In this document: piece after piece, positions 46,761 to 55,576 of the stretch | Layout: each line of letters begins with the position of its first letter | How positions within the stretch are numbered: the first letter of the stretch is position 1 | Assembly: GCA_963709525.1 (NCBI GenBank) | Contig: CAVPXB010000010.1 | Location: forward strand, 248,001 to 312,000 | Direction: 5' to 3' | Source: CAIWHR01 sp963709525 | Lineage (GTDB): Bacteria; Pseudomonadota; Gammaproteobacteria; Burkholderiales; Casimicrobiaceae | Length of the DNA stretch: 64,000 bases | The notes under the pieces: generated by a model | Told to the model about the DNA's origin: nothing | Databases searched by the model: none | What the model saw: the letters and a program-made list of their open reading frames with translations, nothing else | Translations under genes and position numbers: made by a program

Positions 46761-47429
46761 CTAGTAGGTGCCGACATCCACGGGCGCCTCGCGGGCGATT
46801 GTCTGCAAACGCCGAGCCCAGGCAGCCAACGCGCTCTTTCGTTGATCCTCCGTGAGGCGGGCCGGTTCGAAGACGATCTGCGGCGCCAATACCTCGAAGC
46901 CGGTGAACTGCAAGATGCCGCGCTGAATCGGACGCAGAATTCCATTCATGTCGCCATTGCGTCCCCCCTCGCGATACGCTACGTCGGGGCCGCCGGTGGT
47001 CAACGAAAGCAGGGCGCGCTTGCCGCGAAAGACGCCAGACTCGTAGCGCTGGCTGCCGCCATAGGCGCGCCCTTTCGCGAAGACACGGTCGACCCAGCCT
47101 TTGAGACTTGCCGGCAGCCCGAACCACCAGAGTGGAAACTGCCAGATCATCAGGTCGCACCACTCGATTTTCCGGATCTCGCACTCGATCTCGCTCGAGA
47201 ATCCCCCGTGCTCGGAGGCGTGCAACTCCTCGAACTGCAGGCTGAGGTAATCAGGATCGTGGGTGGTCGTGAAGTTCTTCCGACCGGAAATCGGATCGAA
47301 GTGCATCTGCTGGAGGTCCGAGGTGGCGACAGTGTGCCCCTCGGCCACAGCCGCATCGCAGGCCGTCCCGAACATCGCAGCGCAGAAGCTTCGCGGTTCC
47401 GGATGCCAATGGACCAGGAAGATGTTCAT
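46761..47429 (-). CDS. NAD(P)H dehydrogenase (quinone), flavodoxin-fold
   Basis: A 222-residue FMN/FAD-binding protein like NQO1/MdaB/KefF. It has MNIFLVHWHPEPRSFCAAM at the start, DLMIWQFPLWWFGLPASLKG, WVDRVFAKGRAYGG, and LLSLTTGGPDVAY near the middle. Such enzymes reduce quinones or other electrophiles by two electrons. It is divergent from the SDR gene at 47545 with 115 bases between them. It is on the same strand as the DHDPS-family gene but separated by more than 200 bases, so a shared transcript is uncertain. Confidence 0.87.
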   Translation of the reverse strand: MNIFLVHWHPEPRSFCAAMFGTACDAAVAEGHTVATSDLQQMHFDPISGRKNFTTTHDPDYLSLQFEELHASEHGGFSSEIECEIRKIEWCDLMIWQFPLWWFGLPASLKGWVDRVFAKGRAYGGSQRYESGVFRGKRALLSLTTGGPDVAYREGGRNGDMNGILRPIQRGILQFTGFEVLAPQIVFEPARLTEDQRKSALAAWARRLQTIAREAPVDVGTY

Positions 47430-47544
47430 CAGGCTGTTCCCTCTGCATAAGCTGTATTCTTCGACATGCGCGTGGTTGACCCGAAGCGTTCGCGGCTAAC
47501 CGCGGCGAGACCGGCCAGCAATCTATCGATACCAGGAGCTCCGG

Positions 47545-48399
47545 ATGTCCCCAACGAAAGAAAAGTCGCTTGTTTGGTTCATCACCGGCTGTTCGACGGG
47601 ACTGGGCCGCGCCTTGGCCCAGCGGGTATTGGAGCGGGGTTATCGCTGCGTCCTGACGGCGCGCGATCCAGCCCAGCTTGCGGAAATCGTTGCTGCGCAT
47701 CCGGGAACCGCGTTGCCGATCGCGGTTGACGTCAACAAGCCCGCCGATCTGGACCAGGCCGTGGCGGCCGCCGAGGCAGCGTTCGGCGGCATCGACGTGC
47801 TTGTCAACAATGCCGGCTACGGCTATCTCGCAGCAGTCGAGGAAGGCGAAGACAGCGAGATCCGGGCGATGTTCGAGACCAACTTCTTCGCCGTCGCCGC
47901 GCTGCTGCGGCGCGCGCTGCCTGGCATGCGCGCACGCGGACGCGGTCACATCGTCAACATCTCTTCGATCGGGGGGCTGCTCGGCAACCCGGGCTCGGGC
48001 TACTACAACGCAACGAAGTTCGCGGTCGAGGGACTCACGCAGGCGTTGGCCAAGGAAGTCGAGCCGCACGGCATTCGGGTCACGCTGATCGAGCCGGGGC
48101 CGTTTCGCACCGATTGGGCGGGGCGATCGCTCAGGATGGTCAAAGCCCCTCTTGACGCCTATGCGGGAACATTCGGGGTTCGGCGGACCCAACTGCTGCG
48201 TAGCAACGGAAAGCAGCGGGGGGACCCCGCTCGCGCAGCCGACGCGATCATCAAGGTCGTCGAGTCCGACGCCCCGCCGCTGCACCTGCTGTTGGGCAAG
48301 GCCAGCATCGACCGCATGCGCGAGAAACTCGACGAGTTTCGGCGCTCCATCGACGACTGGGAGGAAGTCACGCTGTCGGCCGATTTCCCCGAGCCGTAA
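47545..48399 (+). CDS. Classical SDR oxidoreductase
   Basis: A 284-residue NAD(P)-dependent enzyme with the cofactor loop FITGCSTGLGRALAQRVL, VNNAGYGYLAAVEEG, and the full catalytic set Ser (NISSIGGLLG) and Tyr-x3-Lys (YYNATKFAVEG). The 20-residue C-terminal extension (SIDDWEEVTLSADFPEP) is typical for the SDR group often annotated as oxidoreductase/short-chain reductase of unknown substrate. It is the only plus-strand gene in a run of minus-strand genes. Its 3' end meets the dhaL-like gene after 92 bases. No terminator was found between them. Confidence 0.85.
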   Translation: MSPTKEKSLVWFITGCSTGLGRALAQRVLERGYRCVLTARDPAQLAEIVAAHPGTALPIAVDVNKPADLDQAVAAAEAAFGGIDVLVNNAGYGYLAAVEEGEDSEIRAMFETNFFAVAALLRRALPGMRARGRGHIVNISSIGGLLGNPGSGYYNATKFAVEGLTQALAKEVEPHGIRVTLIEPGPFRTDWAGRSLRMVKAPLDAYAGTFGVRRTQLLRSNGKQRGDPARAADAIIKVVESDAPPLHLLLGKASIDRMREKLDEFRRSIDDWEEVTLSADFPEP

Positions 48400-48491
48400 A
48401 GCTGTCCCACCACGGTGCCATGTGAGCCGGTGCGCCTCCTGGCGGTGCGGCCATATCGGCGCGCGCTGAATGGACTCGTCCTGCATCGACT

Positions 48492-49088
48492 TCAGCGCAC
48501 CGCGGTGAGCAACAATACCGCGGCGAGCATGCCCGGGTCGTCGTGACCGGCGGTTCGGGGCCCATACATCCTGGCACGGCCGATCCGCGACTCATGACTG
48601 CGAAACTCGGCAAGTGCGGCTGCGGCCGCGTCCACCGCGACATCGATGATGGCGCCCGAACTGTTTTCCGTTTCGATGGCATGCTTGATTCGCAGCAATG
48701 AGTCGAGGATGCTCTTGTCACCGGGCGCAGCGCCCGAGCGCTCCGTTATCGCTGCCGTCGCGGCAGTGAGCATGGCGACGAGTCCGGCGCGATCAACCAA
48801 CTCGCGGCCTCGCACCACCCGCCCCGCGGCGGAGAAGGCGATCGCCAGCACGGATCCGAGGGTCGAGCCCGTCGCGCGACCAGCTTCGCGCCCCAGCGTA
48901 ACGAATGCGGCACCGACATCGGTTGGCAGATCACCGACCGCTTTCCACGACGCGGCCACTGATGCGATGGTCATCCCGGTGTCGCCGTCACCGAACATGC
49001 GGTCGGCCGCATTGAGTTCGTCGCGGATCGGCGCGATTCCGGCGTCGATCGCCGCGATGGCATGAACGATGTCGCTGGACGTCAGCAT
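48492..49088 (-). CDS. DhaL-type kinase subunit
   Basis: A 198-residue all-helical protein of the DhaL family, the nucleotide-binding subunit of dihydroxyacetone-type kinases. The magnesium-binding aspartates are in GDGDTGMTIAS at about residue 30. GRATGSTLGSVLAIAFSA and PGDKSILDSL are also present, and the C terminus (RMYGPRTAGHDDPGM) is conserved. It follows dhaK by 4 bases. No DhaM (PTS donor) gene is present nearby, so an ATP-dependent kinase is more likely than a PTS-linked one. The physiological triose or tetrose is unknown. Confidence 0.87.
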   Translation of the reverse strand: MLTSSDIVHAIAAIDAGIAPIRDELNAADRMFGDGDTGMTIASVAASWKAVGDLPTDVGAAFVTLGREAGRATGSTLGSVLAIAFSAAGRVVRGRELVDRAGLVAMLTAATAAITERSGAAPGDKSILDSLLRIKHAIETENSSGAIIDVAVDAAAAALAEFRSHESRIGRARMYGPRTAGHDDPGMLAAVLLLTAVR

Positions 49089-49092
49089 TGAA

Positions 49093-50088
49093 TTATCGCG
49101 GCCAGAACGGGCACGCTGTCGGCGCCGCCAGCAGGTTCTCGATCTCGGCATCGAGATACAGCAGCGATATCGAGCACCCCGCCATCTCCATCGACGTGGC
49201 GTAGTGACCGACGTGACGTTGGACGATTTCGATGCCAGCCGTGGCGAGCAGTCGCTCTGCCTCCCGATAGATGATCAGCAGTTCCTCCAACGGCGTGGCG
49301 CCGAGACTGTTCACGAGGATCGCGACCCGCTTGTTCGACACGCCCGCGTCGTCTTCAAGCAGGCGCTCGATCATCGCGCGGGTCACCTGATCGGCGGTCG
49401 GTAATGCCCGCTCCTCTATGCCAGGCTCCCCGTGAATCCCCATGCCGATCTCGATCATTCCTTCGGCGACAGTAAAACCGGGCGCCGTGGCCCCAGGGAT
49501 GAGGCACGGAGAAAGTGCAACACCGATCGAGCGCGTTTGCGCGGCAGCGCGTGCCGTGACTGTCGTAACCTCCACCAGCGATCCGCCACGCGCCGCACAT
49601 GCCCCAGCCACTTTGAACGCGTAGATCATGCCGGCCACGCCGCGCCGCTTCTGCCGCTCGGGCCAACTCGCGCTCGCGACGTCGTCGGCCACGATCACGG
49701 TAGCAGTCTCGCCGCCGTCGTCGGCGAACTCGTCGCAGGCTTGGGCGAAGCTCATCCGGTCGCCGCCATAGTTCCCCAGCACGCAAAGCACGCCTGCACC
49801 ACCATCCGCCGCGCGAATGGCTTCGCCACAGATGTCCGCCGGTGGTCCTGCGAACACATTGCCGACCGCGCACGCGTTCAGCATTCCTTCGGCAACGTAG
49901 CCCGCAAACACCGGCAAGTGGCCGAAGCCGCCACCCGTGACAACGCCGACGCGGCCTGCAATCGGCTTGGCGCTACGGGTAATGACCCTGCTCGCGCGGC
50001 CGACCCGCACGTATCCCGGGAACGCTGCGCACAGTCCCGCCAACGATTCGTCAACGTAGTCCGCCGGCGCATTGATCAGTTTTTTCAT
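49093..50088 (-). CDS. DhaK-type kinase substrate-binding subunit
   Basis: A 331-residue protein with the DhaK fold. The start MKKLINAPADYVDESLAGL is family-typical, GVVTGGGFGHLPVFAGYV is the substrate loop, and the covalent substrate-binding histidine lies in GMGIHGEPG. The ATG at 50088 is chosen over an upstream extension. In recent work DhaK/DhaL pairs phosphorylate dihydroxyacetone, erythrulose or oxo-apionates in sugar and acid catabolism; which applies here is not shown. The adjacent transporter and RraA-family genes suggest a carboxylated sugar derivative. Confidence 0.88.
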   Translation of the reverse strand: MKKLINAPADYVDESLAGLCAAFPGYVRVGRASRVITRSAKPIAGRVGVVTGGGFGHLPVFAGYVAEGMLNACAVGNVFAGPPADICGEAIRAADGGAGVLCVLGNYGGDRMSFAQACDEFADDGGETATVIVADDVASASWPERQKRRGVAGMIYAFKVAGACAARGGSLVEVTTVTARAAAQTRSIGVALSPCLIPGATAPGFTVAEGMIEIGMGIHGEPGIEERALPTADQVTRAMIERLLEDDAGVSNKRVAILVNSLGATPLEELLIIYREAERLLATAGIEIVQRHVGHYATSMEMAGCSISLLYLDAEIENLLAAPTACPFWPR

Positions 50089-50148
50089 TCGAACCTCGGT
50101 GAGTGATCGACGTAAGAGCAAACGCGGGGCGCACCTGCATCGATATGA

Positions 50149-51153
50149 TTAGCACGTTGCTCGTAACTGATTCACAGGTGCAACCGATTGAGCGGCGATC
50201 TTCTCGAACTTCTGCAAGCTACGCAGCCTTCTCGGTAGTGGCTGGCCAGGAAAGAGCGAGGGCCAAGCAGTGTAGGAAACTTCGCCTACGTAAAGATCTC
50301 CGCGGGAATCGACAGCCAACCCGTGCGGCGACAGGAATTGGCCGGGGCCGTTTCCGGCGGCGGGCACCGCGGATATGCGGGCAAGCAACTCGCCTTTGTT
50401 CGACAGCACGCTCACGCGCGGGCCGAGATTGGGCGTGTCGCGATTGAACTCATAGTACGGGCCGATCTCCCCGACATAGCAGATCGGGCACCTGCCGGGG
50501 GGCATATACATGCCGCTCGGTCGATGCAGGTTGTGCCACTGCGTTTCGAAGCGCCCGTCCCCACTGAACACCTGTATGCGGTGGTTCTCGCGATCAGCCA
50601 CATAGACCCAGCCGTCGGCATCGCAGGCAATGTTGTGCGGCAGGTTGAATTGGCCGGGGCCGGATCCTGGCTCTCCCCAGGACTTAATGAGCCGGCCGTC
50701 GGGTTCGTACAGATGAACCCGGGCATTGCCGTAACCGTCCGAGACGTAGATGTTGTGGTCCGGGGACAGCGCAGTGTGCGTGCAGCGCCGGAACGGATCG
50801 CCGCTCATGAAGGGCGCCGGGCGGCCGGGAATACCGATGGTGAGAAGCACCCTTCCGTCCAGCGTGCACTTGCGGACCGTGTGGTCGCCGTCGTCGGTCA
50901 GGTAAATGGTGTCGTCGGGCCCCATGTGCACGCCGTGGGCGCGCTTGAAGATGCTCTCCCCCCAAGAGCGCAGGAAGTTGCCCTCGCGGTCGAAAACGAT
51001 CACCGGATGCGCACCGCGATTGAACGCATAGACCTGGTCCCTGCGGTCGACGCCGACCGCGGCCACGTCGCCGAACTCCCACCCATCGGGAAGCTTCGCC
51101 CAATCGTCGACCACCCGGTAGGTGAACTCGCCGCTGCCTACGATGTGCGTCAT
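50149..51153 (-). CDS. NHL-repeat protein, peptidylglycine-amidating-lyase-like
   Basis: A 334-residue beta-propeller protein built from repeats of the NHL type. Recurrent patterns are AHGVHMGPDDTIYLTDDG, NLPHNIACDADGWVYVADR and SPHGLAVDSRGDLYVGEV. Such proteins are often named peptidyl-alpha-hydroxyglycine amidating lyase family, but the enzymatic activity is not established in bacteria. Some act as lactonases or binding scaffolds. No signal peptide is seen after the chosen ATG (51153). It sits between tctA and dhaK on the same strand. A lactonase-like role in the same pathway is a guess. Confidence 0.75.
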   Translation of the reverse strand: MTHIVGSGEFTYRVVDDWAKLPDGWEFGDVAAVGVDRRDQVYAFNRGAHPVIVFDREGNFLRSWGESIFKRAHGVHMGPDDTIYLTDDGDHTVRKCTLDGRVLLTIGIPGRPAPFMSGDPFRRCTHTALSPDHNIYVSDGYGNARVHLYEPDGRLIKSWGEPGSGPGQFNLPHNIACDADGWVYVADRENHRIQVFSGDGRFETQWHNLHRPSGMYMPPGRCPICYVGEIGPYYEFNRDTPNLGPRVSVLSNKGELLARISAVPAAGNGPGQFLSPHGLAVDSRGDLYVGEVSYTAWPSLFPGQPLPRRLRSLQKFEKIAAQSVAPVNQLRATC

Positions 51154-51232
51154 GGTCGTCTGTCCCCTGGCGGTTGTTGAAGCAAACACCAATGCTGCGG
51201 CACCGTCCGCATGCCGTCCGGATCGGCCCTGC

Positions 51233-52732
51233 TCAAGTCCTGAATGCAACGCTCCGGAGCCTGCGCACCGAGGGCAAGAGCACCGAAATCAGCGCCAGCG
51301 CCGAAAGGCCGAGCAGGGTCGCGGAAATCGGGTGGGTGAGAAAGATCATCGGGTCGCCGCGCGACACGAGCATCGCGCGCCGAAAGTGGTCTTCCAGCAT
51401 CGGCCCGAGCACGAACCCGAGCAGGAACGGCGCCGGCTCGCAATCGAGCTTGATGAAGACATAACCGAGTACGCCGAAGACGGCGAGAATCAGCACGTCG
51501 AAGGCGCTGCTGCCGACATTGAACGAGCCGATGCACGCGAAGATGATGATCCCCGGGTACAGCAGGTGGTAGGGGACGGAGAGCATCCGTGTCCACAATC
51601 CGATGAGCGGCAGGTTGAGCACGAGCAGCATCAGGTTGCCGATCCACATCGACGCGACGAGCCCCCAGAACAGATTCGGCTGGTTCACGATCACGTTGGG
51701 TCCGGGGGTGATCCCCTGGATGATCAGCACGCCGATCATCAGCGCCATCACCGGATTGGCCGGAATCCCCAAGGTAAGCATCGGGATGAACGACGTCTGC
51801 GCAGCGGCGTTGTTGGCGCTCTCCGGTCCCGCAACGGCCTCGATTGCGCCTTTGCCGAAACGGGAACTGTCGCGCGCCACGGCCTTCTCGAGCGAGTAAG
51901 AGGCGAAGGAGGCGACCGCAGCCCCCCCTCCGGGCAGCGTGCCGAGTAGCGCTCCGAGGCCCGTGCCGCGCAGGATCGGCGTGGTTATGCGCTTAACGTC
52001 GTCCCACGTCAGCCATCTTCCGGTCAGGTTCGTGGCCACGATCGAGCGCTGCGACTTGTCCTCCAAAGTCCGAATCACTTCGGCAACACCGAACATGCCC
52101 ATCGTCACCGCGACGAAATCGAATCCGTCCGCGAGACCGGACAGGCCGAACGTCAACCGGTATTCCCCATGAAACAAGTCCTGCCCGGATAGCCCCAGCG
52201 ACAGCCCCAACACCACCATCGCCAGCGCCTTGACCACCGACCCCGACGCGAGTGTGACGGCCGCGATAAGGCCCATGACCATGATCGAGAAGTACTCGGG
52301 TGACGCGAACTTCAGCGCCATGGCAGCGAGCGGCGGCGAGAAGAACACGATCAGGAACACGGTCGCGCACCCGGCAAAGAACGAGGCAAACGCTGCGGTG
52401 GCGAGGGCGGTGCCGGCGCGACCCTGTTTTGCCATCTCGTGCCCGTCGATCGCAGTCACGACCGACGAGGTCTCGCCGGGAATCTTCAGCAGGATCGCCG
52501 TCGTCGAGCCGCCGTACTGCGCGCCGTAGTAGATGCCGGCGAGCATGATGAACGATGACGTCGTCGGAAGCGCGTAAGTCAGCGGAAGGAGCAGGGCCAG
52601 CGTGGCGGCTGGCCCCAGACCCGGCAGTACGCCGATGAACGTGCCAAGCAAGGTTCCTGCGAAACAGTAAAGGAGGTTCTTGAGCGTCAGCGCAACGGAG
52701 AAGCCGAGCGCAAGGTTCTGGAAGAGGTCCAT
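51233..52732 (-). CDS. tctA: Tripartite tricarboxylate transporter, large membrane subunit TctA
   Basis: A 499-residue membrane protein with about 11-12 hydrophobic helices. It has LLGTFIGVLPGLGPAATLAL at the N terminus and AILLKIPGETSSVVTAIDGH, both signatures of TctA, and LGALLGTLPGGGAAVASF in the second half as the repeat of the first loop. It forms the permease with the small subunit TctB and the periplasmic binding protein TctC encoded next to it. Together they drive proton- or sodium-coupled uptake of a carboxylate. Confidence 0.94.
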   Translation of the reverse strand: MDLFQNLALGFSVALTLKNLLYCFAGTLLGTFIGVLPGLGPAATLALLLPLTYALPTTSSFIMLAGIYYGAQYGGSTTAILLKIPGETSSVVTAIDGHEMAKQGRAGTALATAAFASFFAGCATVFLIVFFSPPLAAMALKFASPEYFSIMVMGLIAAVTLASGSVVKALAMVVLGLSLGLSGQDLFHGEYRLTFGLSGLADGFDFVAVTMGMFGVAEVIRTLEDKSQRSIVATNLTGRWLTWDDVKRITTPILRGTGLGALLGTLPGGGAAVASFASYSLEKAVARDSSRFGKGAIEAVAGPESANNAAAQTSFIPMLTLGIPANPVMALMIGVLIIQGITPGPNVIVNQPNLFWGLVASMWIGNLMLLVLNLPLIGLWTRMLSVPYHLLYPGIIIFACIGSFNVGSSAFDVLILAVFGVLGYVFIKLDCEPAPFLLGFVLGPMLEDHFRRAMLVSRGDPMIFLTHPISATLLGLSALALISVLLPSVRRLRSVAFRT

Positions 52733-52829
52733 AGTCAGCTCAGTGATCCGACCGGCACTCCGGCCCGCCGATCGGCGCCGCGCTGCAAGCCGACGCGTGC
52801 AACGCCGGAGGCGCTCACTCGGCGCGTAG

Positions 52830-53276
52830 TTACCACGCGATCAGCCGAACCGGCAAGCGCAGGCCGAGCACGAACACCGCCCAGCAGAAGACGACCAGGA
52901 ACGTGGTGAGCGCAATCGCCGACACCCAGCGGAACTGCGTGCTGGCCAGTATCGAAAGGCCGAGCGCGATCGTAATCGCCGGCAGAAACCCGAGCCGGGT
53001 GATGGTGCCGGCGAACACGACGATCGCGAGCGTGACCAGCACCGCGCCGCGCCATTCGAAATGCGCGATGCCGGGACCTTCCGTACGCAGGCTGGTCACC
53101 GCCAGGACAAGCCCCAGCGCCCCGAGTATCAGGGCCAGAGCGAGCGGGAAGTAGCCCGCTCCCATGCGGCTGGCAGTGCCGATCGGCAGCGACAACGCGC
53201 TCAGCGCAAGAACGACCGACAGCGCGACGAACAGCATGGCGCAGGCGAAATTCTTCGGGTCCCGGATCCGAATCAT
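52830..53276 (-). CDS. tctB: Tripartite tricarboxylate transporter, small membrane subunit TctB
   Basis: A 148-residue protein with four predicted membrane helices (AMLFVALSVVLALSALSLPI, YFPLALALILGALGLVLAV, GAVLVTLAIVVFAGTITRL, and the C-terminal FLVVFCWAVFVLGLRLPV). The segment PIGTASRMGAGYFPLAL is a hallmark of TctB. I take the ATG at 53276. Upstream codons are in frame, but the sequence there is Arg-rich and not conserved. It lies between tctC and tctA in the same direction, as in other TTT systems. Confidence 0.9.
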   Translation of the reverse strand: MIRIRDPKNFACAMLFVALSVVLALSALSLPIGTASRMGAGYFPLALALILGALGLVLAVTSLRTEGPGIAHFEWRGAVLVTLAIVVFAGTITRLGFLPAITIALGLSILASTQFRWVSAIALTTFLVVFCWAVFVLGLRLPVRLIAW

Positions 53277-53365
53277 GGCTCTCTCCTCCCCATGAGGCGC
53301 GTAGTGCCCCGCGCGGCGCGAACTGCAGTTCGTCGTCCTGCGGGGCCGCTCTGCGTCGAAACCCG

Positions 53366-54358
53366 CTACTTCAAGTCGAGCCCGAGCGTGGGCACCAGCT
53401 CCGCCCACAGCTTGGTATTGTCGCGCAGCCACTTCGCGTATTCCTCGGGGCTGCTGCCGACAATCTCCACGCCCATCGCCTCGATGAAGGCGCGCGTCTC
53501 CGGGTCGTTCATCGACGCGATGAGTTCCCGGTTCAGGTAATCGACGATGGGCCGCGGCAGACCCTTAGGCCCGACCAGGCCGTAGCTCGCTTCGTCGACG
53601 ACATCGATCCCTACTTCCTTCAGAGTCGGCACGTTTGGAAACAATTTCGAACGCGCGGCCGTGGTCACCGCGAGTGGAATCATCTTGCCCTCGGTGATGA
53701 AGGGCCGCGTCGGAATGGGTGTGGCGAACACAGCCTGAATCTCGTCGGCGAGCAGCGCGTTGAACGCTGGCGAACCGCCGTTGTAGGGGATGATCTGCAA
53801 GTCCAGACCGGCAGCCTTGCGGAAGCGACGCGCGATGATGTCGACCTGCGACAGCGCGCCGTAGGAGCCGATGCGCACGTCGTTGGGACGCGCCTTCGCG
53901 AAGGCGATGAACTCCGCGTAAGTCTTGACCGGCAGCTTGCTGCTCACGAGCAGCATGTACGGCAGGCGCGCATTGAAGGAAATCGGCGTGAAGTCCTTGA
54001 GCGCGTCGAAGGGCAGATTTTTGTACAGGCTCGGCCCGGTTACCAGCTCGAAGGGACTCGAAATGTAGAGCGTGTATCCATCGGGTGCGGCCTCGGCGAC
54101 CTTGCGGCTGGCCACTTGCGTCGATGCGCCGGGAACGTTCATCACGACCATTTCCTGGCCGATCCGCTTGGACATCGTGGCGGCGATCTTGCGACCCAAC
54201 GCATCCGATCCGCCAGGCGGATAGGGAATGAGCAACTGGATCGAGCGCGTCGGGTACTGCGGCGCCTGCGCGCACACTTCGCCTGCGATACCGAACATGA
54301 TCGCGCCAAGGGCTACGATCGCGCCAAGACCGTGGAATCGACCTCTCGAAATTCCCAT
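53366..54358 (-). CDS. tctC: Tripartite tricarboxylate transporter substrate-binding protein (Bug family)
   Basis: A 330-residue periplasmic binding protein. The signal peptide (about residues 1-31, ending GEVCAQA) is followed by YPTRSIQLLIPYPPGGSDA, the Bug-family ligand loop, then VMNVPGASTQVASRKVAEA and PNVPTLKEVG. Bug proteins bind carboxylates such as citrate, aspartate, nicotinate or terephthalate. The ligand cannot be told from sequence. The gene is the first of the transporter set after a 336-base gap from the RraA-family gene. The presence of the full TctABC set supports a working importer. Confidence 0.92.
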   Translation of the reverse strand: MGISRGRFHGLGAIVALGAIMFGIAGEVCAQAPQYPTRSIQLLIPYPPGGSDALGRKIAATMSKRIGQEMVVMNVPGASTQVASRKVAEAAPDGYTLYISSPFELVTGPSLYKNLPFDALKDFTPISFNARLPYMLLVSSKLPVKTYAEFIAFAKARPNDVRIGSYGALSQVDIIARRFRKAAGLDLQIIPYNGGSPAFNALLADEIQAVFATPIPTRPFITEGKMIPLAVTTAARSKLFPNVPTLKEVGIDVVDEASYGLVGPKGLPRPIVDYLNRELIASMNDPETRAFIEAMGVEIVGSSPEEYAKWLRDNTKLWAELVPTLGLDLK

Positions 54359-54694
54359 GTTGAACGCCTCCTGTGGTGTGCTGGAAGAAACCGGATGACG
54401 GCGTATGGCCCCTCTTTCTATTGTTTTCCCTAACGCCTATAACTTCCTCCACCCGGCGCAAACTTTGTCGCGAGATCACACTTCAGATTAACTGGACTCC
54501 CAATCCGACAAGATCCTCGTACTGCGTATGCCAGTTTACTTCACGCTGCCCTAGAGAAGACGTACGCGTCAAAAGATGTCGGCAACGTCGGTAGTTGCGG
54601 AAAAGTCGTGCGCCGACAGTTGTGGCGCAGGACGGTTCTTTCGGTCAGGTTCTTATGCACGTCGCCGACTTCCGCACCAATCGTTTCAGGCTTA
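54359..54694 (-). other. Intergenic region between rraA-like gene and tctC
   Basis: This 336-base stretch is less GC-rich than its surroundings and shows no gene that I can support. It probably carries a promoter for tctC and the genes after it. A purine-rich site (caggaggcg, read on the minus strand, just before the tctC start) is its ribosome-binding site. No clear -35/-10 pair or terminator was identified. Confidence 0.4.
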
Positions 54695-55441
54695 TCACCC
54701 ACCTCGTCCGAACAGTGCACGGGCGAGGTCGGGCACGGAAATGCCGCGCTCAAGTTCACGCATGATCGCGCGCTCCTTCAATGTCACCTCCTCGGCGAGA
54801 GGCAACACTTTGGCGATGAGCCCGTGTGGCACAAAACAGGTGCCGGTTTCGTCCGCGACGACAAGATCGCCGGGCCGGACAGCGATACCGGCGATGCCGA
54901 CCGGCCCGTTCACTTCGACGGTAACGCAACGCCACTTGCCCGTGATCGGACTGATGTCACGTGACCATACGGGGAAGCCGATTCCCCGCGAAACTCCCAC
55001 ATCGCGCACGCCACCATCCACGACAGCGCCGACAAGCCCCTGCCGTTTTGCCAGCGACGCCATGATGCCGCCCATGTTCGAAACGTCCCGGACGCCCTGG
55101 ATGACCAGAACGTCGCCCGGGTCGCCCTGGTTGATGCCCTCGATTTCCGTCATGCGGTTCTCGCCGGTCGAAAGGCTCTGCAAGGGATCGAGGTCCTGCG
55201 GCACATTGCGGACGGTGACGGCGGTGCCGACGATGCGTGCCGTCGTAATCGTCGGCAGCAGGAGCGAGGCGCCGACGATGCCGCGCAGGCCAAGCTTGTC
55301 GAGGACGTCGGATATCGTGCCCGAGAGGTCTTCGAGCGCCAGAAAGCGATCGATGATTTCTTTCGAGACCCGCGGACCATGCGGCCGGATCAATTCCTTC
55401 GCCAGAACTCCGGTGGGCTTGCGATCCATATCCTGCGGCAT
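54695..55441 (-). CDS. RraA-family protein, HMG/CHA-aldolase-like
   Basis: A 248-residue member of the RraA/methyltransferase-named superfamily. GTISDVLDKLG is the conserved helix start, DVLVIQGVRDVSNMG carries the metal-site region, GLVGAVVDGGVRDV the central loop, and GDLVVADETGTCFVP the last strand. Many relatives are class II aldolases or decarboxylases (4-hydroxy-4-methyl-2-oxoglutarate or oxaloacetate). The Gly-Gly-Val-Arg-Asp motif, with its Arg and Asp, favours an enzyme over the RNase E inhibitor. It is divergent from the LysR regulator and probably under its control. Confidence 0.85.
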   Translation of the reverse strand: MPQDMDRKPTGVLAKELIRPHGPRVSKEIIDRFLALEDLSGTISDVLDKLGLRGIVGASLLLPTITTARIVGTAVTVRNVPQDLDPLQSLSTGENRMTEIEGINQGDPGDVLVIQGVRDVSNMGGIMASLAKRQGLVGAVVDGGVRDVGVSRGIGFPVWSRDISPITGKWRCVTVEVNGPVGIAGIAVRPGDLVVADETGTCFVPHGLIAKVLPLAEEVTLKERAIMRELERGISVPDLARALFGRGG

Positions 55442-55534
55442 AGCGGACTCCTCTCATAGTGGTCGGTGACACGCGGTCGGCCTTGTACGCTGTTTTTGGC
55501 CGATATTGCCGCACCTTAGGTTGTTGCGACTAAT

Positions 55535-55554
55535 ATGTACAATAGGTCGTACAT
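55535..55554. promoter_or_regulatory. Candidate LysR operator in the rraA-lysR intergenic region
   Basis: A perfect inverted repeat ATGTAC-N8-GTACAT lies 22 bases before the LysR start and about 94 bases before the rraA-family start. It is AT-rich compared with the surroundings and of the size expected for a LysR-type dimer site. Autoregulation together with control of the divergent catabolic genes would be typical. Confidence 0.6.
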
Positions 55555-55576
55555 CTCTCATTGATATGACGAACCT

